From: Corella eumyota
Lineage: Eukaryota; Chordata; Ascidiacea; Phlebobranchia; Corellidae
Direction of reading: 5' to 3'
DNA length: 64,000 nt
Assembly (NCBI GenBank): GCA_963082875.1
Contig: OY720102.1
Coordinates: 6,758,001 to 6,822,000, forward strand
Part shown: positions 31,001 to 44,453 of the stretch, in pieces
How the letters are laid out: the number at the start of each line of letters is the position of its first letter
Numbering within the stretch: position 1 is the stretch's first letter
Translations under genes and position numbers: made by a program
Notes under the pieces: generated by a model
The model's database searches: none
The model's input: only the letters and a program-made list of their open reading frames with translations
What the model was told of the DNA's origin: nothing

Positions 31001-34000
31001 TACTCTATGTTCAGGTTGTTATGTCGACTATCCCACATCGAGAATAAATGAATTTATAGATATATATAAAAAAGAAATTGGAATTTTTCAGACTGAACTG
31101 GCATGCGATTGATATGTCTAAATACAAGCTGACGTAAATTTAACAATGCTTTCCTGCAAAAGGTCAAGAATATGTCAATATTTAGGGTGTATTATATTAA
31201 AAGTCAAACCCAATTAACCTATAGTAAATATATTGTCAGGTATATGAAATCAATTAGGCTTTGTGGTTAATATTGCATACATAATAATGGTATTCTTTTG
31301 CGTTGTTTTTTTTATCATCTTAACCTTGTTGTTTCGAAAATCTATGTTTATTTAATATTAATGCAATGCGCAAAAATATTGTTGAATTTACATAAGGAAA
31401 CAAAAACCAAATACGAAGGAAATATTACTTGTTGATACTACCTACATAATCTTTAAACACATATAAGTGATACTTATTTGTTTTATATTGACCTATATCC
31501 TCATCCTTAACGTTTAATTTAAAGAGTTGGTGTGGTTGCAGAGTTACTTTTTTCAATTATGTTGGAATTTTTCCAATTTGCACGAGGATACCATTATTTT
31601 AAAAATTGTTAAGCAGTTTTTAAGATATCGGGATTCGCAGTTAAAATATTGAAAATAGGGAAAGTCCCTACACTTGCGAGTCACGTGACGCACGACGTCA
31701 TCGTCGTAAGTTCATACTCTAGCAGACATAGAGAAATATTCTTATTTCGCCCTTTCTGAGCCGTTTGTTGTACCTTTTTTAAAATTTTTTTGAAGATTTT
31801 TTTTTTCAACATAATTAAAAAATAAACTCTGCACTATTTTTTCAAAGTTTTAAATATGCTGCAATACATTTGTAATATGACTTTTGGAATGATGTTATTC
31901 AAAACCTCAAAAAGCTATATTTATTTTACAAATATGTCTTGTAACCTTCGGAACGATGTCACATCAAGTACTTTCTCAAGTCCTTGAACAGACAAAGCTT
32001 TGGTATAACCCAATGTTTCCAAGTATTGTTAATCAAATTAGTATGTGTCGCTCAAAGTAGTTTCAAACTTACAGACCAAGGTTTATTTATTCAATTGCTA
32101 ACCAAATGATGTTACTTACCCGTTGGAATGATGTTACATAAACGTTGTACTTCTAAAATAGTGGCGCTGGTATATGGCATCTTAAGATGATCGCTATACC
32201 TCGGCGTTCCAGAACCGATTACCTTTGCAATTTCCTTGTAAACTTTATCTAAAAAAAGATAAATAATGTATGTTAATGCAATGTAAACATGTTCAATTCA
32301 GAGCGGTTTTGAAGATATTATTAGTTGCAATAATATATATTTATTTATCATGGTGGAACGGGGAATTGTATTGTTTTGATAGTAAATAAAATAAAGCCTA
32401 TATCTTCATCTACATCTTTGAAAATATGCTTTTTAAAATTGTAATAATAAATAAAAAATGGGTTACATTTATAGAATAACACTTTTTGTTTTGATATATA
32501 GTTAAGTACAATTGCCTGAACAGATGATATTTTTATTATAAATAGTGGATTTCTTAAAAATTATGCAAATATTCATTCAAGATAAAACAACATATCCACA
32601 GAGCCTGAATACACAAACGAATACGATTGGCATAACGAGTCCGACTAGATATGTTGTTTTTATTTTACATTACACTTATGATAGTTGTAAGTGTAAATAT
32701 TGATTTAGTGCCATGACAAATAAGCTTGTTTTTTTTTTCGGTGAACTTGTTTTTAATTGCTTGTGGCTTAGAATGACGAGTGATTTAACCCAAACTTTGC
32801 CTTTAATCCTGTTTTTATGGGTTTTACATTTAAATACTTTGAAAAATTCTAGGCAAGACGTTGTTTAAAAATAAATACACAACAAAACAATCAAAAAAGA
32901 CAAAATAAAATTAATTTTATCAAAATAAATAACAAAACTTATTTTCAACTATCGAAAAGTAACTTAAAAATGTTAACATCTATTTTTTAAGGGTTATAAA
33001 TTAAAAATAAATTTTATTTTAACCTTGGATTTCTTGGTGATTGGCTAGATAAATTAATATCCACTGGAGCGTGTAGTTCATAGTCTCAGACCCAGCCTGA
33101 AACATGTCCAGCGTGGTAACGTGAAGACCTAAAAATAAAAATCAAATAAATAAAAATTAATAAATAAAAATTAATAAATAAAAATTTTAAATCGTTTGAT
33201 GACTAAGTAACTAAGCTAAGTCATTTTATGCAATTTGAATAAATTGCTTCGGCCGCGTGCAATAACCTAACTTAAACAACTAATAAATATTTTTCTCGTT
33301 AATTATCCGAAATTAGAAAACGTGCGGTGTGATTTAGGTTCACGTGAAATCAAAGAGCGAACTCAAATAAACCCCGTGAACGATGATTCAGCATTTCACG
33401 ACCCTATTGCGAACTCGCATAGCTCATTAAACCCATATTACAATAATAGAATGGTTTGCTTAACGTCATCTAGTTAAGATGCAAATTCTGCATTAAAATG
33501 CTGCAATGTTTGTATTAAAAAGTTTCGGTTGACAAAAAACGTTAAGGGCCAGTTAGCCAAAAATTAAACACTGTATTATTTTTAAAACGTTAGGCTTAAT
33601 TTGAAATAGTTAAGCATGACATTTATGCACAAACCTATACCTTAGTAATACGGTATTTGGTAAATTATAAAAACCTGCAAGTAATACACTTGGTAACTCT
33701 ATCAAACTAGTTTTTTTTTCTTTTCAAACACGTGCTTATTACAATTTAATAAATATCTCAAATGAAACAGAAAAAAAGCAAGTATACAGAATCGCCTAGA
33801 ATAAATGGAATTTTTGAATATCAAATTTTAAAGTTCCATTAAACCAATAAAAAATTTAGAAACTTATAAATAAAGTCTAGGCAAATAAAATACCTTTATC
33901 AGTAAAATGTGCCTGCTCTAAATCTCTGTTCTTCTCCATGATGTAATGATCTATGAGGTCACGTGGAGAGTTTGGATCGTAAGTTTTAAGATGATGTTTA

Positions 34001-37000
34001 ACGTTTGTTTCAATGAACCCAAACATCTCGCTAAAAATAAAAATTAAAACAAAAATTTTTTTAAACGGAAAAAAAAATTAGCTTACAAAGACTTTTTTAA
34101 GTGTATTTTCTATCAGTTAAACTGTCAGGTTTTAAATTATCACGTCTCTAATCCAATAAAAGTTAAGTTTAGACCAATTAACTTTAACATTCATGTTCTT
34201 TAGTTCAGAACAAGTAGTTTATTGATTTCAATTTCTTAGTAAACTAGTTTAAAAACATTTACATATAGATTGTACAAACTACATCAGATTTACATTAAGT
34301 ACTTGTTAATCTCAATTAACAAGCTTATAAATTTGCATAAAGTTTACATAAAACAGGTTTAAATCAATCCTCAAATTAAGTAAGTTGTTTATTATAAACA
34401 AATACTTAGAATCTTAGAAAAACAAAGATAACAACTTAAAGATTTTTTTTAACTAAGAACTTATTTTGAAACAATAAACAATATCTGTTTTAAAACTATG
34501 TAAGTATAGTTAAAATTTTTTTATTTAAATTTTTTGTACACATTAAATAGGTACCAACTTACGAAAACAAATTGTACACCCATTTTATTATTGCTGGAGT
34601 ATAGATCTTCTGAGATCCAGGAATCAAGTCCGGAAGACCCAACAGAGGGTGCATCAAGATCTTCGGATCCGCGATCATTTCGTGAGCAGACTTGGCAAAT
34701 TTCACGAATTCAGTGTTCGTGTAATCAAACCTAAAACAATTTAAAAAGAGTTGTTTAAAATTTAAATGTAACTTATATACAAAGCGTTGTTAATATAAAG
34801 TACAGTTACATTATACATAAACGTTTCAAAAATACAAAATTGTAAAAACTATTTAAACAGTTAACAATTAATTATCTATTTCAAAACTATGATAAAAATA
34901 AATCCAAACTAGATTTATTTGATAAATAAAATATGGTTCGAAATCGTTTGATTTTTTTTTATAAATATAATTTATTTAGTAGGGTTATTAATTAAATTAT
35001 AAATTTAAATATGATTTTTTTTATATTTAAACCTAATTTTAACAAACGAACACGCATTCATTGATATTGTAATAGAAAAGTAAACTAAATTTAAAAGCAA
35101 AATACCAATCTTAATTTTTTAGTAATCAAACGAGTATTAAAGTATAATAATAACAAAACAATTAAAAAAAAAATTTTACAAATTTTTGACTTATACTTTA
35201 ACATTTTACTTAAATTTTCAACCAATATTTTTTACTTTAATAGACAGCGAAAAGGACGATTTTTGACCGGCGACCAGAACGCTATTAAATTATTCAAGCG
35301 TTAAACTCACACTGATTCATTATTTTATAAAAAAACTAAAATAATGATTAAACGATATTTAGCTGGAGTTAAATCTTCATTTTAAATAGCAACATACAAA
35401 ATAATAATACCAACAACATATTAAAATTTCAGCAAATTTAATCTTTAAATTTTAATAATAAAATATATTAATTAGTAATTAGTGATAATTAAATGTCGTT
35501 AATAGGAGGTTTGCGATTCGTTGGGATAATAACAAACATACTAAAAATTTAGAACTTTTAGTTTTAAAGAACAAATGTTATCGTCTTTCAAAATTCGTCA
35601 AATAAGAATAAAAACAATAATAATAATAATAAATATAATGACAATAACAATATGTTTCGAAATCTAAGATTTCGAACCATAATTAAATGCATTCTACATT
35701 ATAAAACTTAAGATGAGCGCCTGAGATGTCATAGAAATGCATTTAAACGAAACGTACCATGACCGATTCACAGAAAACATTTGGCTATTTTAAAAAAAGG
35801 ATCAATTGTATTAACAACCTTTACAAAATTCAAGAAGACTTAAAAAAATAAAAATCGTGTTAAAAAAAATGTTAAGCCTAATTAAAATAAAAAATAACGC
35901 CAGAAATAGGAGTTCCATAAGAAGCATGACGTAAATCAAGGTTCTTATGGGGATATCACAATTTACGTGATCGGGTTGTACCTATTTAAGTTCGTACCAT
36001 ATAGATCTTCGAAATCAAGTGTTAAGAGGTTTTATTAATTACTCACGTGCTTGAGGGCAACTGCTGCGAACTACATTAATTGCAACAATATCTCAATTTT
36101 TGACGTGACGTAATCACAAGTTTATTTCGAGAATATGGGAAGTTTTACAGAATATTACTTTTTAGATAAAAACCAATTTGACATTTAATTAGTTTTTAAT
36201 TAAAAAAATGGACGTATTTTATTGCCTAATTAATGATTAATATCAACGAGAAATATTACTTCATGTGATTTTTTTCTATTTTAAGCTTGTGAAAAAATTA
36301 CAAGCACAAATACAGGTTCCAACCCCAAAACAAATGTAAAGCAAAATTAAAATTCAATTTTTTTTTGCTGTTGTATTATCTATTGATAACACGTTTGTAT
36401 GAACAGTGGACTTTAAACTTAAACATATTACCACGTGACTTCAAGTAAAAATCAAACCCAAGACATTAACTGTAACAATCATTGTCCATTTTAATTGGTT
36501 TGATCAACAATGTTATTTCCCTGTAAAGAATGTTACATTAACCGCACTGCATCACATAGTCTTACCTGTCGCCCATAATAAACGAAGCCACAAAGTTGTA
36601 GGAGGCAAGGAGAAAATCGCTGGAAGGATCACACGGTTTTTCGTTGGCGTTTTCGAAGAACCTGATCAGTTGCGAAATCTCGGTAAGAATCACTTGGTCG
36701 TACGGGCTCTTACCTACGCCAACGCTCTTCAAGGTTTGATGTATAAGTTTGCGATTAGCTGCCCATCTTGGTGTGGCGTGGGAGTCAATTATTCCTAAAG
36801 AAAAAACACGAATACGTGTCATTATTTAATGTTACTTGTTACATAAAAATTTTAATGTGATCGTGATGTAATTGTGTATTTTAATGTATACACAATGTCG
36901 GTAAGTCGACTAGCTATGATATAAAGTTAATCTAACGTTTTAGTTAACATAAAAACTTCTGTGAAATTTAATTTACGCCTCCTATGGTATATAGTTCTCT

Positions 37001-39057
37001 ATACCAAACTCTTATTAAATTTGGCGGATCACAATTGTAGTTTATGGTCCTGGATGAAACTTTGTAACCTTACAGTCGTTGCAAAATAGCTATTTATTTT
37101 TTGAATAATATATTTACGTTTTTTGAATAATATATTTATAAGCTCCAAATGTATATACAATTACCTTTGCCAACACTTAATAATCCCTGTTTCTTATTAT
37201 AGCTCAATAATCAAAAACTATGATGATAAATACATATTGTTTTTGCTCTTTTACTTGTTTAGTCTTAAATATATTGGATGGCTACAAGTAATTTGATCTG
37301 ACAAACCAACCTTGGTACAATATGTGAGCAAGAACAAAAATTTTATCTGTCAAGTTACCTTTAGTAGTAGATGTCTGCCAAGCTCATAAATAATCTTATA
37401 TTTTAGCTTAAGACAGATAAGGCTTTTAAAATCATGCTTATCTTAAGTTATGCTTTTTATTTTAAATAAGCACTAAAGATATATTATATTACATAAAAAC
37501 AAAAGGTAGTATGCAATAGTATATGTTACCGTTAACAGGATCGCCCTTGCTTTGTTTTTGAACAAAACTGTTGTACCGGTTCGAAAATTCGCGCGGACGT
37601 TTGACCAAGATCTATTAAAATACAAAGATTGTATTTAACTTAAATTTGTACGGTAAAGTCAGTCAAGTTCATAATGCTATAGTTTAAGATTAATAGTTTC
37701 CTAAGGTTAAACCAATAACGGAAACTATTACAATTTGCAATTTCATTTAAACTTCCTTGGCACTGGAAACCTTATATCCAGTACAAACACTATACAAAGG
37801 CCCTCGTTCAAGCAAGCTTGTGTTATTCTCATTGTGTTTAGCATCGTTTTTGTATTGGGCACTGTTTTTGTTATTTAAGTTTGCCTTTGTTTATGCGATT
37901 TCAGAATTACAAATTCGCGCGAATGGTATTTTGCTTGGGCAAATAAGGTTATAATCTCTTAAAATATGAGCATTACATGGCCATAATTGCTATTATTAAA
38001 AGAATGCGTGTTGAACACATGTCATTTACCTCGTTTAATAGCTCGTAGCCTACTACACAAACCATGTTCTTGCCCAAGTACTTCACACTGAAAATATTCC
38101 CGTATTTCTTGGCCAAATCGACCATACCTAAATTGTAATGCAAACGAAAATTAAACCTGCGTGACTTTATCTAAATTTAGATTTAAGTGTTAATATTACT
38201 TTGCCATTTGGCAATGCACAGCAAAAATAGACGTGTTGCTGTTTCGAGTCAAAATACAACGAATTGCAAAAACTTAATATATAACTGATAAATATAGAAA
38301 TTTATATTTTCAAAATCGAAAATGGCAGAGTTTAAAAATAAATAAAAATTTAAAAAAATATTAGAACTTATTTTACATATAGCATATAATTTGCAATGTG
38401 CAATTAATTAACCTTACTTCAATGTGCTTTAATGGAGTATAACAAATCAATTAACATTACATTACATAAAGTTATATAGGATATATTATATAACACTAAT
38501 GAGCCGAAATTGTGTAACATCTCGTTAAGGCCAACTTTTAAATAAATAATTTTCAAAAAATACAAAATTATTTTGCTACCAATTTAAAGATCTTTTTAAA
38601 ACTATATATACTTCAGCAATATCTTAAATTTAACAAACTTATGTAGCTTTTATCTTATTCAAATATTGACAGCTTGTATTTTTAGATACACTAAATTACT
38701 TTGTCAACGCAGCCTTATAAGTTACCTATTGCGATACAAGTTAACTAAAAAAGAGTGCATTAAAAAAATTTAACCAAAAGTTTAAAGATTTGAAAATTAA
38801 ATCACAAAAATTTAATCTAAAATGCAATGACCGCCATTTTTTATTGTGAAAATATTTTATTACACAATTTCTGACATCTTTTAAATATAATATTACTTAC
38901 CCAAATGGGGTTTGGTGGTCAAGTAAAATATGCTGCCAATAAGAGGAATGTTGGGCGGGCCTGGCGGGAAGTTTCGCGGCCTGATAGTAGTTTTAATGAA
39001 CAGGTACACCACCGAAACGACTATTACCAGCGACACGCCAGTCATAAAAAGCTCCAT
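28100..39057 (-). CDS. Microsomal cytochrome P450, CYP2 clan
   Basis: Ten exons: 38901-39057, 38030-38127, 37530-37611, 36566-36794, 34563-34730, 33894-34030, 33024-33128, 32120-32248, 30566-30763, 28100-28284; 1488 bp, 495 aa, all in phase. The N-terminal anchor MELFMTGVSLVIVVSVVYLF is followed by the Pro-rich hinge FPPGPPNIPLIGS, so it sits in the ER membrane. C helix WAANRKL; I helix AGSETM (302-307), where the usual Thr/Ser after the oxygen-binding Thr306 is Met; K helix ExxR Glu358-Arg361 (EVQR); meander FNPLRF; heme loop FGGGIRICVG (432-441) with Cys439 as iron ligand. CYP2-clan enzymes oxidise lipids, steroids or xenobiotics; the substrate cannot be told. The heme loop is split by the last intron after Gly434. 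It appears whole. Introns total over 9 kb, A/T-rich, with one SINE. Confidence 0.93.
30779..31074 (+). mobile_element. tRNA-derived SINE, copy 10, diverged
   Basis: Antisense in the P450 intron next to exon 30566-30763. The head is altered (GTTTAATGTAGTTGTCAGAA) but the rest is recognisable (GTATAAACTCCTGCTGATCC, AACTCGAGACTGGGTCGGGG). Its 5' end lies only about 15 bp from the exon's 3' splice site. Confidence 0.8.
33140..33190 (+). repeat. AATAAAAATT minisatellite
   Basis: Four or so imperfect copies of AATAAATAAAAATT just intronic to the P450 exon at 33024-33128, adjoining its acceptor. A/T slippage repeat. Confidence 0.6.
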
Positions 39058-40309
39058 GTTTTCTGATTATTATGCAACTGTAAAACGAATGTCATGCTTA
39101 TTTTCTAGTTTAGTCGAATTTCAACGTACCGGGAAAACGTTAACGTCGATTAGTAGTTGTAGCTGATATTAATTAATAACTTCCGCTTGCTATACTACCT
39201 CTGTGCATACCAATAGCATTTGTTAGTACGCAAATATAAAACTGTATAGATTTTACCAAGAATTTAGTAAGCAACTACGTTTTACACTTAAACGGTATAT
39301 GTAATTAGTTAGCCTTAGCTATTCTGAAGTTTGAGCTAGCCTTACAATGTTGAACCTGCTTTCAACTGAAGAGCAACATTAATGCATCGAATTTTTTTTC
39401 GGCGCGTCTTTTTATCGACGTTTGTCATAAAAGTAAACCCATCGGACGACGACTTCGTCGAACAACGAAGCTAGAGTGCCGCATTTTTTGCCCTCGAACC
39501 CGCTAAAACCCGGGTCATGTCAACCAAAAATAAACACTGCTCTATGTGAAAAGGAGAGAGAGACGCTGAGCGAGAGAAATAGTTGGTCGCCATATACGCA
39601 GAATTAAATAGCCCTCCTCAATTTCAGCGCTAGCAAAACGACAACTTTCAAATTGAGAATTTACCCTATGCTTAAAGTAGAATTCTTATCATGTTAAATT
39701 TAAGATTACATTGGCCTAATTTAGCTTCGTGTTTTTTTTAGTTTTATTTTAGTTACATTTAATATGCCTTTAAAAATCGCGAATTTTCCCAAACCGAGGA
39801 TTTGCGTAATGTTCTTAAAAGTATAATAATAAAATCTACCTTTTTTGTATAAAAAAAATTAGCCATTTAAAATGACTGTGCTTACTTATTTTTAATTAAC
39901 GAAAATTGCCTTGGACATTATATGTTGAATAAGCCAGTAAGTCCGCGTGGCATGCTTTTTTTAACGTAACTTTAACCCAACATGTAAATACTGCCGCAAA
40001 AAAATAAATTACAACATAATATTAACTACTCTGTCGCCCACAACCTTTAAAAATTAAAGCGCTGGCCTTACTCTAAAAATATGACAACTCTGCATTTAAT
40101 AAAGAAGCAAAGTCGTGCTTAGTGTTACGCTTTAGCTCCAACTTGCGACTCAAACAATATTCGCTTAAACGCAAATTTCCATAGTAAATCTCATACCAAA
40201 AAAGTTATAACCGTCATGTGGAGGTAGAGAGCTAAAAGTCAAACAATTTTAAAAACGTTCGTAAATTTTTGACCTAAAAAGATTTAAAGTTTGAGCCCCC
40301 AATCCTTTA

Positions 40310-41005
40310 AAATCAAGTTTTTTCATTTTGAGTCAAAATAATCCTTTCAATCTTATATAAGTCAGTTTAACGTCTTTAAAATCAAGTTTTTGTCGAATTT
40401 CGGTGACTTACTTTTTCCCCAAAACAGCGATTTTCGCCATAAATTATTTTGACATTTTTTTGCAAAAGGGCACTCACAATCTACTATAAGCAACCTTAGC
40501 GTTTTAAACCTGCTCGTAACAGTTTGAAAATCATGTTTTTATTAAAAAATAACTGTTTGAAAAAAGCGATTCTCGTGCACTATCTTGCAATAAAAAATGA
40601 TAATAAAATTTAAAAAAATCCAATTTTAGACATTTTGGGGTAAAAAAGTTTATTTAAATTCAATTTAGGTTAATTAAACGTCTTTAAAATCAAGCTTTTG
40701 TCGAATTTCGGTGACTTATTTTTTACCGCCAAAACAGCGATTTTCGGCATTTTCTACAAGGGTATATATAGCCTTGGAGTTTTTGCTAAATTTGGCCGAA
40801 AATGGAAAAAAAAATATTTTGGCATTTTTTTGCAAAAAAAAACACTTACAGACTACTATAAGCCATCCTAACGTTTTAAATCTGTTTTTAACAATTTAAA
40901 AATCACGTTTTTATTAAAAAATAAAATTTGAATAAAAACGACTCTCGTGCACCATCTTGCAGTAAAAATAAATAATAATGAAATTTAAAAAATAGAATTT
41001 TGGAA
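40310..41005 (+). repeat. Satellite-like repeat, locus 2
   Basis: At least two tandem copies of a unit holding CGTCTTTAAAATCAAG(T/C)TTT (40371 and 40679, 308 bp apart), TGTCGAATTTCGGTGACTTA, ACTATAAGC, CACGTTTTTATTAAAAAATA and CTCGTGCAC(C/T)ATCTTGCA (40572 and 40944, 372 bp apart). The second unit has about 60 bp extra (TTCTACAAGGGTATATATAG...), explaining the two spacings. It is the reverse complement of the repeat at 20566-20866. Confidence 0.72.
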
Positions 41006-42298
41006 GTATTTTCAGTTTTTAAATTCACTAAAAAATTTACATTTAAAACCTAAAATTTGCATTCAAAACCAACAATATGTTTGTACAAAATCACTGCCAA
41101 ATAATCGCATAATAGCTGTTCGCATTATCAAGTGCCAATATGAATGCAATCGAGTTTGAAATTAAGTTCCAATTTGCATATGGACCAGGTGTCAAAAAGC
41201 ATAAACCGCCTAATTCAAGTCAAAACGTTTTACTACATTGTCATAATTTTGTCACTTTTGTCAAAAATTATTTGCTTACGCGTATGTGAAAACGTGTAAA
41301 CGTCAATTGTAAGAAAATCCTTACACGTCATTTAACGCACCGAGTCATTGCCATCCAACGACTATAAATAATTCGTATTATTGTGTGAGAACGATGGCTC
41401 GCACCCAATGCGTAACTTTGACGGATGCGTGACATAACCTTTTCTCCTTAAACTTGAATTAAAGGGGATCCAAATAGGGAAACAATTAATCCGCCTGATT
41501 GGTTTAAATCTGGACGAATTTCAGGACAAGTACAGGTCCCCTTTGAAAACGTAATAACGTTCTCAGGCACGTAAGGTCACGTGACCTACGAAACGCACGT
41601 GCCATATGACGTCACATACCAAGAAAAAATAATAAAATTAGTTTTGAGAAATTTATTTTATATAGTTATAATTGTAAAAATGACGTAACCCACCGAATGT
41701 TGTTTATCCTTTAGTTTTTGTCACCGTTTTGTTCGTTCCAAAATCTTCTAAACGAATCGTTTTTCGTTGCAGGTGACCCTTGACAAAGTTTAAGAACAAT
41801 GACAAATTTTGCATTGTTGCGAACTGTTAACTGTGATTTTTTGTTTTGAAACAGCTTTAAGACTGGGACAGTTCAATAGGCGTGACGTCATTGGTTTTGA
41901 CAATGGTCAGTTACTAATGGATTATACAGAAGGTCATCCAAGATATATTGACAACACAAAAGCAATATTATTCATAACATTTTTTATTAATAATTTTGTT
42001 AAAGGGGCAATGAACTGCGTTAAATTTTGTAAAACCTGAATACGTTTTTGTTAAATAAATTTGGGTTAGTCATCATTTAATTACTACAAGTTTAGGTAAT
42101 TTTTTATTAATTTAAATATAAAATAAACAAATTTTTGAATTTTAACTAATGTCTTTAACTTTTATAACTTAACTTCATTTTTTAATCACCACCAATATAA
42201 CTTTAAAATAATTCTTTTGTATTAAGGTAATGTTATTATTACGCAGTGTTGTTAATTGTGTTGTTTATATTTTGGGAACCCCATCATTCATTCTCCAG

Positions 42299-42578
42299 CT
42301 TAGCCGCATTCATCAACGTTAGCCAAAGCTTAACCCTTAACAAAAACATTGCCGGTCGAGCGTGGCTTGTGACCGCGTCTGTTTTGATGTGGTGCCACGG
42401 CCAGCCCACAGCATGGCACTCGAAAAGTTTTGTTTATCCCTTTGACATGGGAACTGACAATATCGTGAAAGTAGTTTTCGAAATGTTTACGTTCGATCGT
42501 TACTCTAAAAAGCGTCAAATGTCAACAAATTTTTTGTTAATGTCCCACAGATTCGGCCGACAAGCTCCGCCTACCTAA
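42299..42578 (+). CDS. Possible terminal exon of an unknown gene
   Basis: After a fair acceptor (TTCATTCTCCAG ending 42298) the frame stays open for 92 codons to TAA at 42576, with a less A/T-rich make-up than the surrounding DNA (RAWLVTASVLMWCHGQPTAW, FVYPFDMGTDNIVKVVFEMF). No family is recognised, and no upstream exon that joins in phase was found with confidence; 41862-42037 is open but unconvincing. Could be chance. Confidence 0.2.
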
Positions 42579-44453
42579 GGTGTCAATCAAATGACGTCAC
42601 TAATTTAAAGTAAGGCCAAGGCGGTCCATTACCGTTAATGCGATGTCTCCACGTGGTATCTCAACAAAAGGTGCAATAAACAAAAACAAACTTAACCAAT
42701 GGCACGATGTGTACAAACACAATATTAAACAAAAGACGCCTGTCAAGAGGTAAACACGATTTAGGATTAATAGTTAGGGCGTTAACGACCGCCTCTGACC
42801 TTAGGTGTTTATGTTATGAAATACAACGCCCAAAATCTTGACGTTCTCACTAAATACGTTTGTATAATACCATTTAATGGAGTGATTATTTTATATATGT
42901 ACTCGCCTGGTTTAACAGCTTTATTCTACAAACAAGTAGATTAAAAATAATGTGTCTGAATTGCAAAGTCGACCTTTTCACATCAAGGCGAAATTAAGCT
43001 AAAACAAAAGGTTATAAACCCTAAACCTTTAAGATTGTGTGCAAAATCGCACGATAAACCTTATTCCGTTTTCAAACCACGTCACGGTGACGTAGACACC
43101 GTCTATCAATTTGACGGATGAAAAGTTTGTGACGTCACTGGTGCATTTTGTCGATTAAATAATGTCATATAGAGACACGCTTGGAATACTGAACACTTTG
43201 TTAGTTTTGCACCGTAACCGGATTACTGGGCACCTTAAAAGGCGCTGTTCACCCTTAAGCAGCAAAAGGCTTAGCTGTCGTCACACTTCGCAGGCTAAGC
43301 GAGAAAACCTTGCAGTTTCTATCGTTAAAAGCTAACAACACAAAGAAAACTTTGCAGATATAGGTCACCTGGCCTTAAAATTAGCATTTTGAACCTTATG
43401 AAATGTGCCATGCCGAAAGTATCGATTTCAGTCTATTGTTTAGGAACAATGCACTTACCTAGATTGCATTTTTTTTGCCTCGATTGTTTGTGTTTTTCAT
43501 AAAGACAATATATACCTTTGTTCACATATCTCTTGATCAAAACAACCTTGTGGATATTATATAAATGTACATAACCTAAATTAAGCACTTAACATTACTT
43601 TGACAATGCTTATACTACAAACTAACTAGCTTTTAATTGTCTAGCAAAAGAGTTTTGCTTAAATTCCACCAAAAGTTTTTGCTTCCTTAAAGCAAGAACG
43701 CTTTTTTAGTTGGGTTAAGGCTTAGGTTAAATTAATTTTTTTGCTATTGCCTTTAGATTTTATAAAAGTTTTGCTAAATAGCGTTGCTGAATGGTCTGAT
43801 AAGTGTTTTTAAAATTTTAACAAGCCTTTGATTTTTTTTTTTAAATTGTTTTTTTTTATTTTTTAAACAAAATATAATATATAAATAATAAATAAAGGCA
43901 AAAAAATCACACAAAAAATTAAGAAAAAAAACACAATAAATAATAAAAATAATAATAATAGGCACGATTTGGGCATCAATTTATTTAATTTTAGAGTATA
44001 AAAAAAGAAGTCGAGGCAGTGGGAAACCACCAGGGCTATTTAGGGGTCATTTTTAGCCCCGTAGAGTTGAAGAAATAACCCTTGCCCCCGGCAAGAGTAA
44101 TGCTAAGTAGGGGGCTTGCATTCATAGTACGAGTGAAAGAATAACATTTTTAATTTAGCTGCGCATAACAATTGTAAGTTCCTAAAAGTTTTACAAAATA
44201 AGAAAATTTGAGACGTATAAAAAAGCCCAAGTACATAAAGACAATAATAATTAAATAGAAAACACAGTGTAATTGAACGGCAAACGTTTTTTCGCCGGCT
44301 TCAGAGTTTTGGGTAACCTCAGCCCCCGCCTAACTTGTGCAAACTAATTCACAGTAGAAGTCCAACAGACCACAGCTGCTACAACCCTTGTTCAACAGAT
44401 TTCTACTCTCGCTGACACAATTTGCTCTGTCGCAAATCAGTTACGAGTCCAAA

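Larger units (their letters stand above)
39058..44453. other. P450 upstream region and 3' flank of the ADAMTS gene
   Basis: About 5.4 kb. Contains the P450 promoter, satellite-like repeats at 40310-41005, a CRE/E-box cluster near 41575-41620 (GTCACGTGACCTACGAAACG, ATGACGTCACAT), a weak coding candidate at 42299-42578, a poly(A/T) zone at 43740-43970 and a more G/C-rich patch at 44010-44130 of unknown nature. No known protein family was recognised on either strand. Confidence 0.4.

Noticed and set aside
44010-44130. G/C-rich patch that might be an RNA gene
   Set aside because: GGGGTCATTTTTAGCCCC can form a small stem, but no known RNA family, boxes or terminator were recognised.
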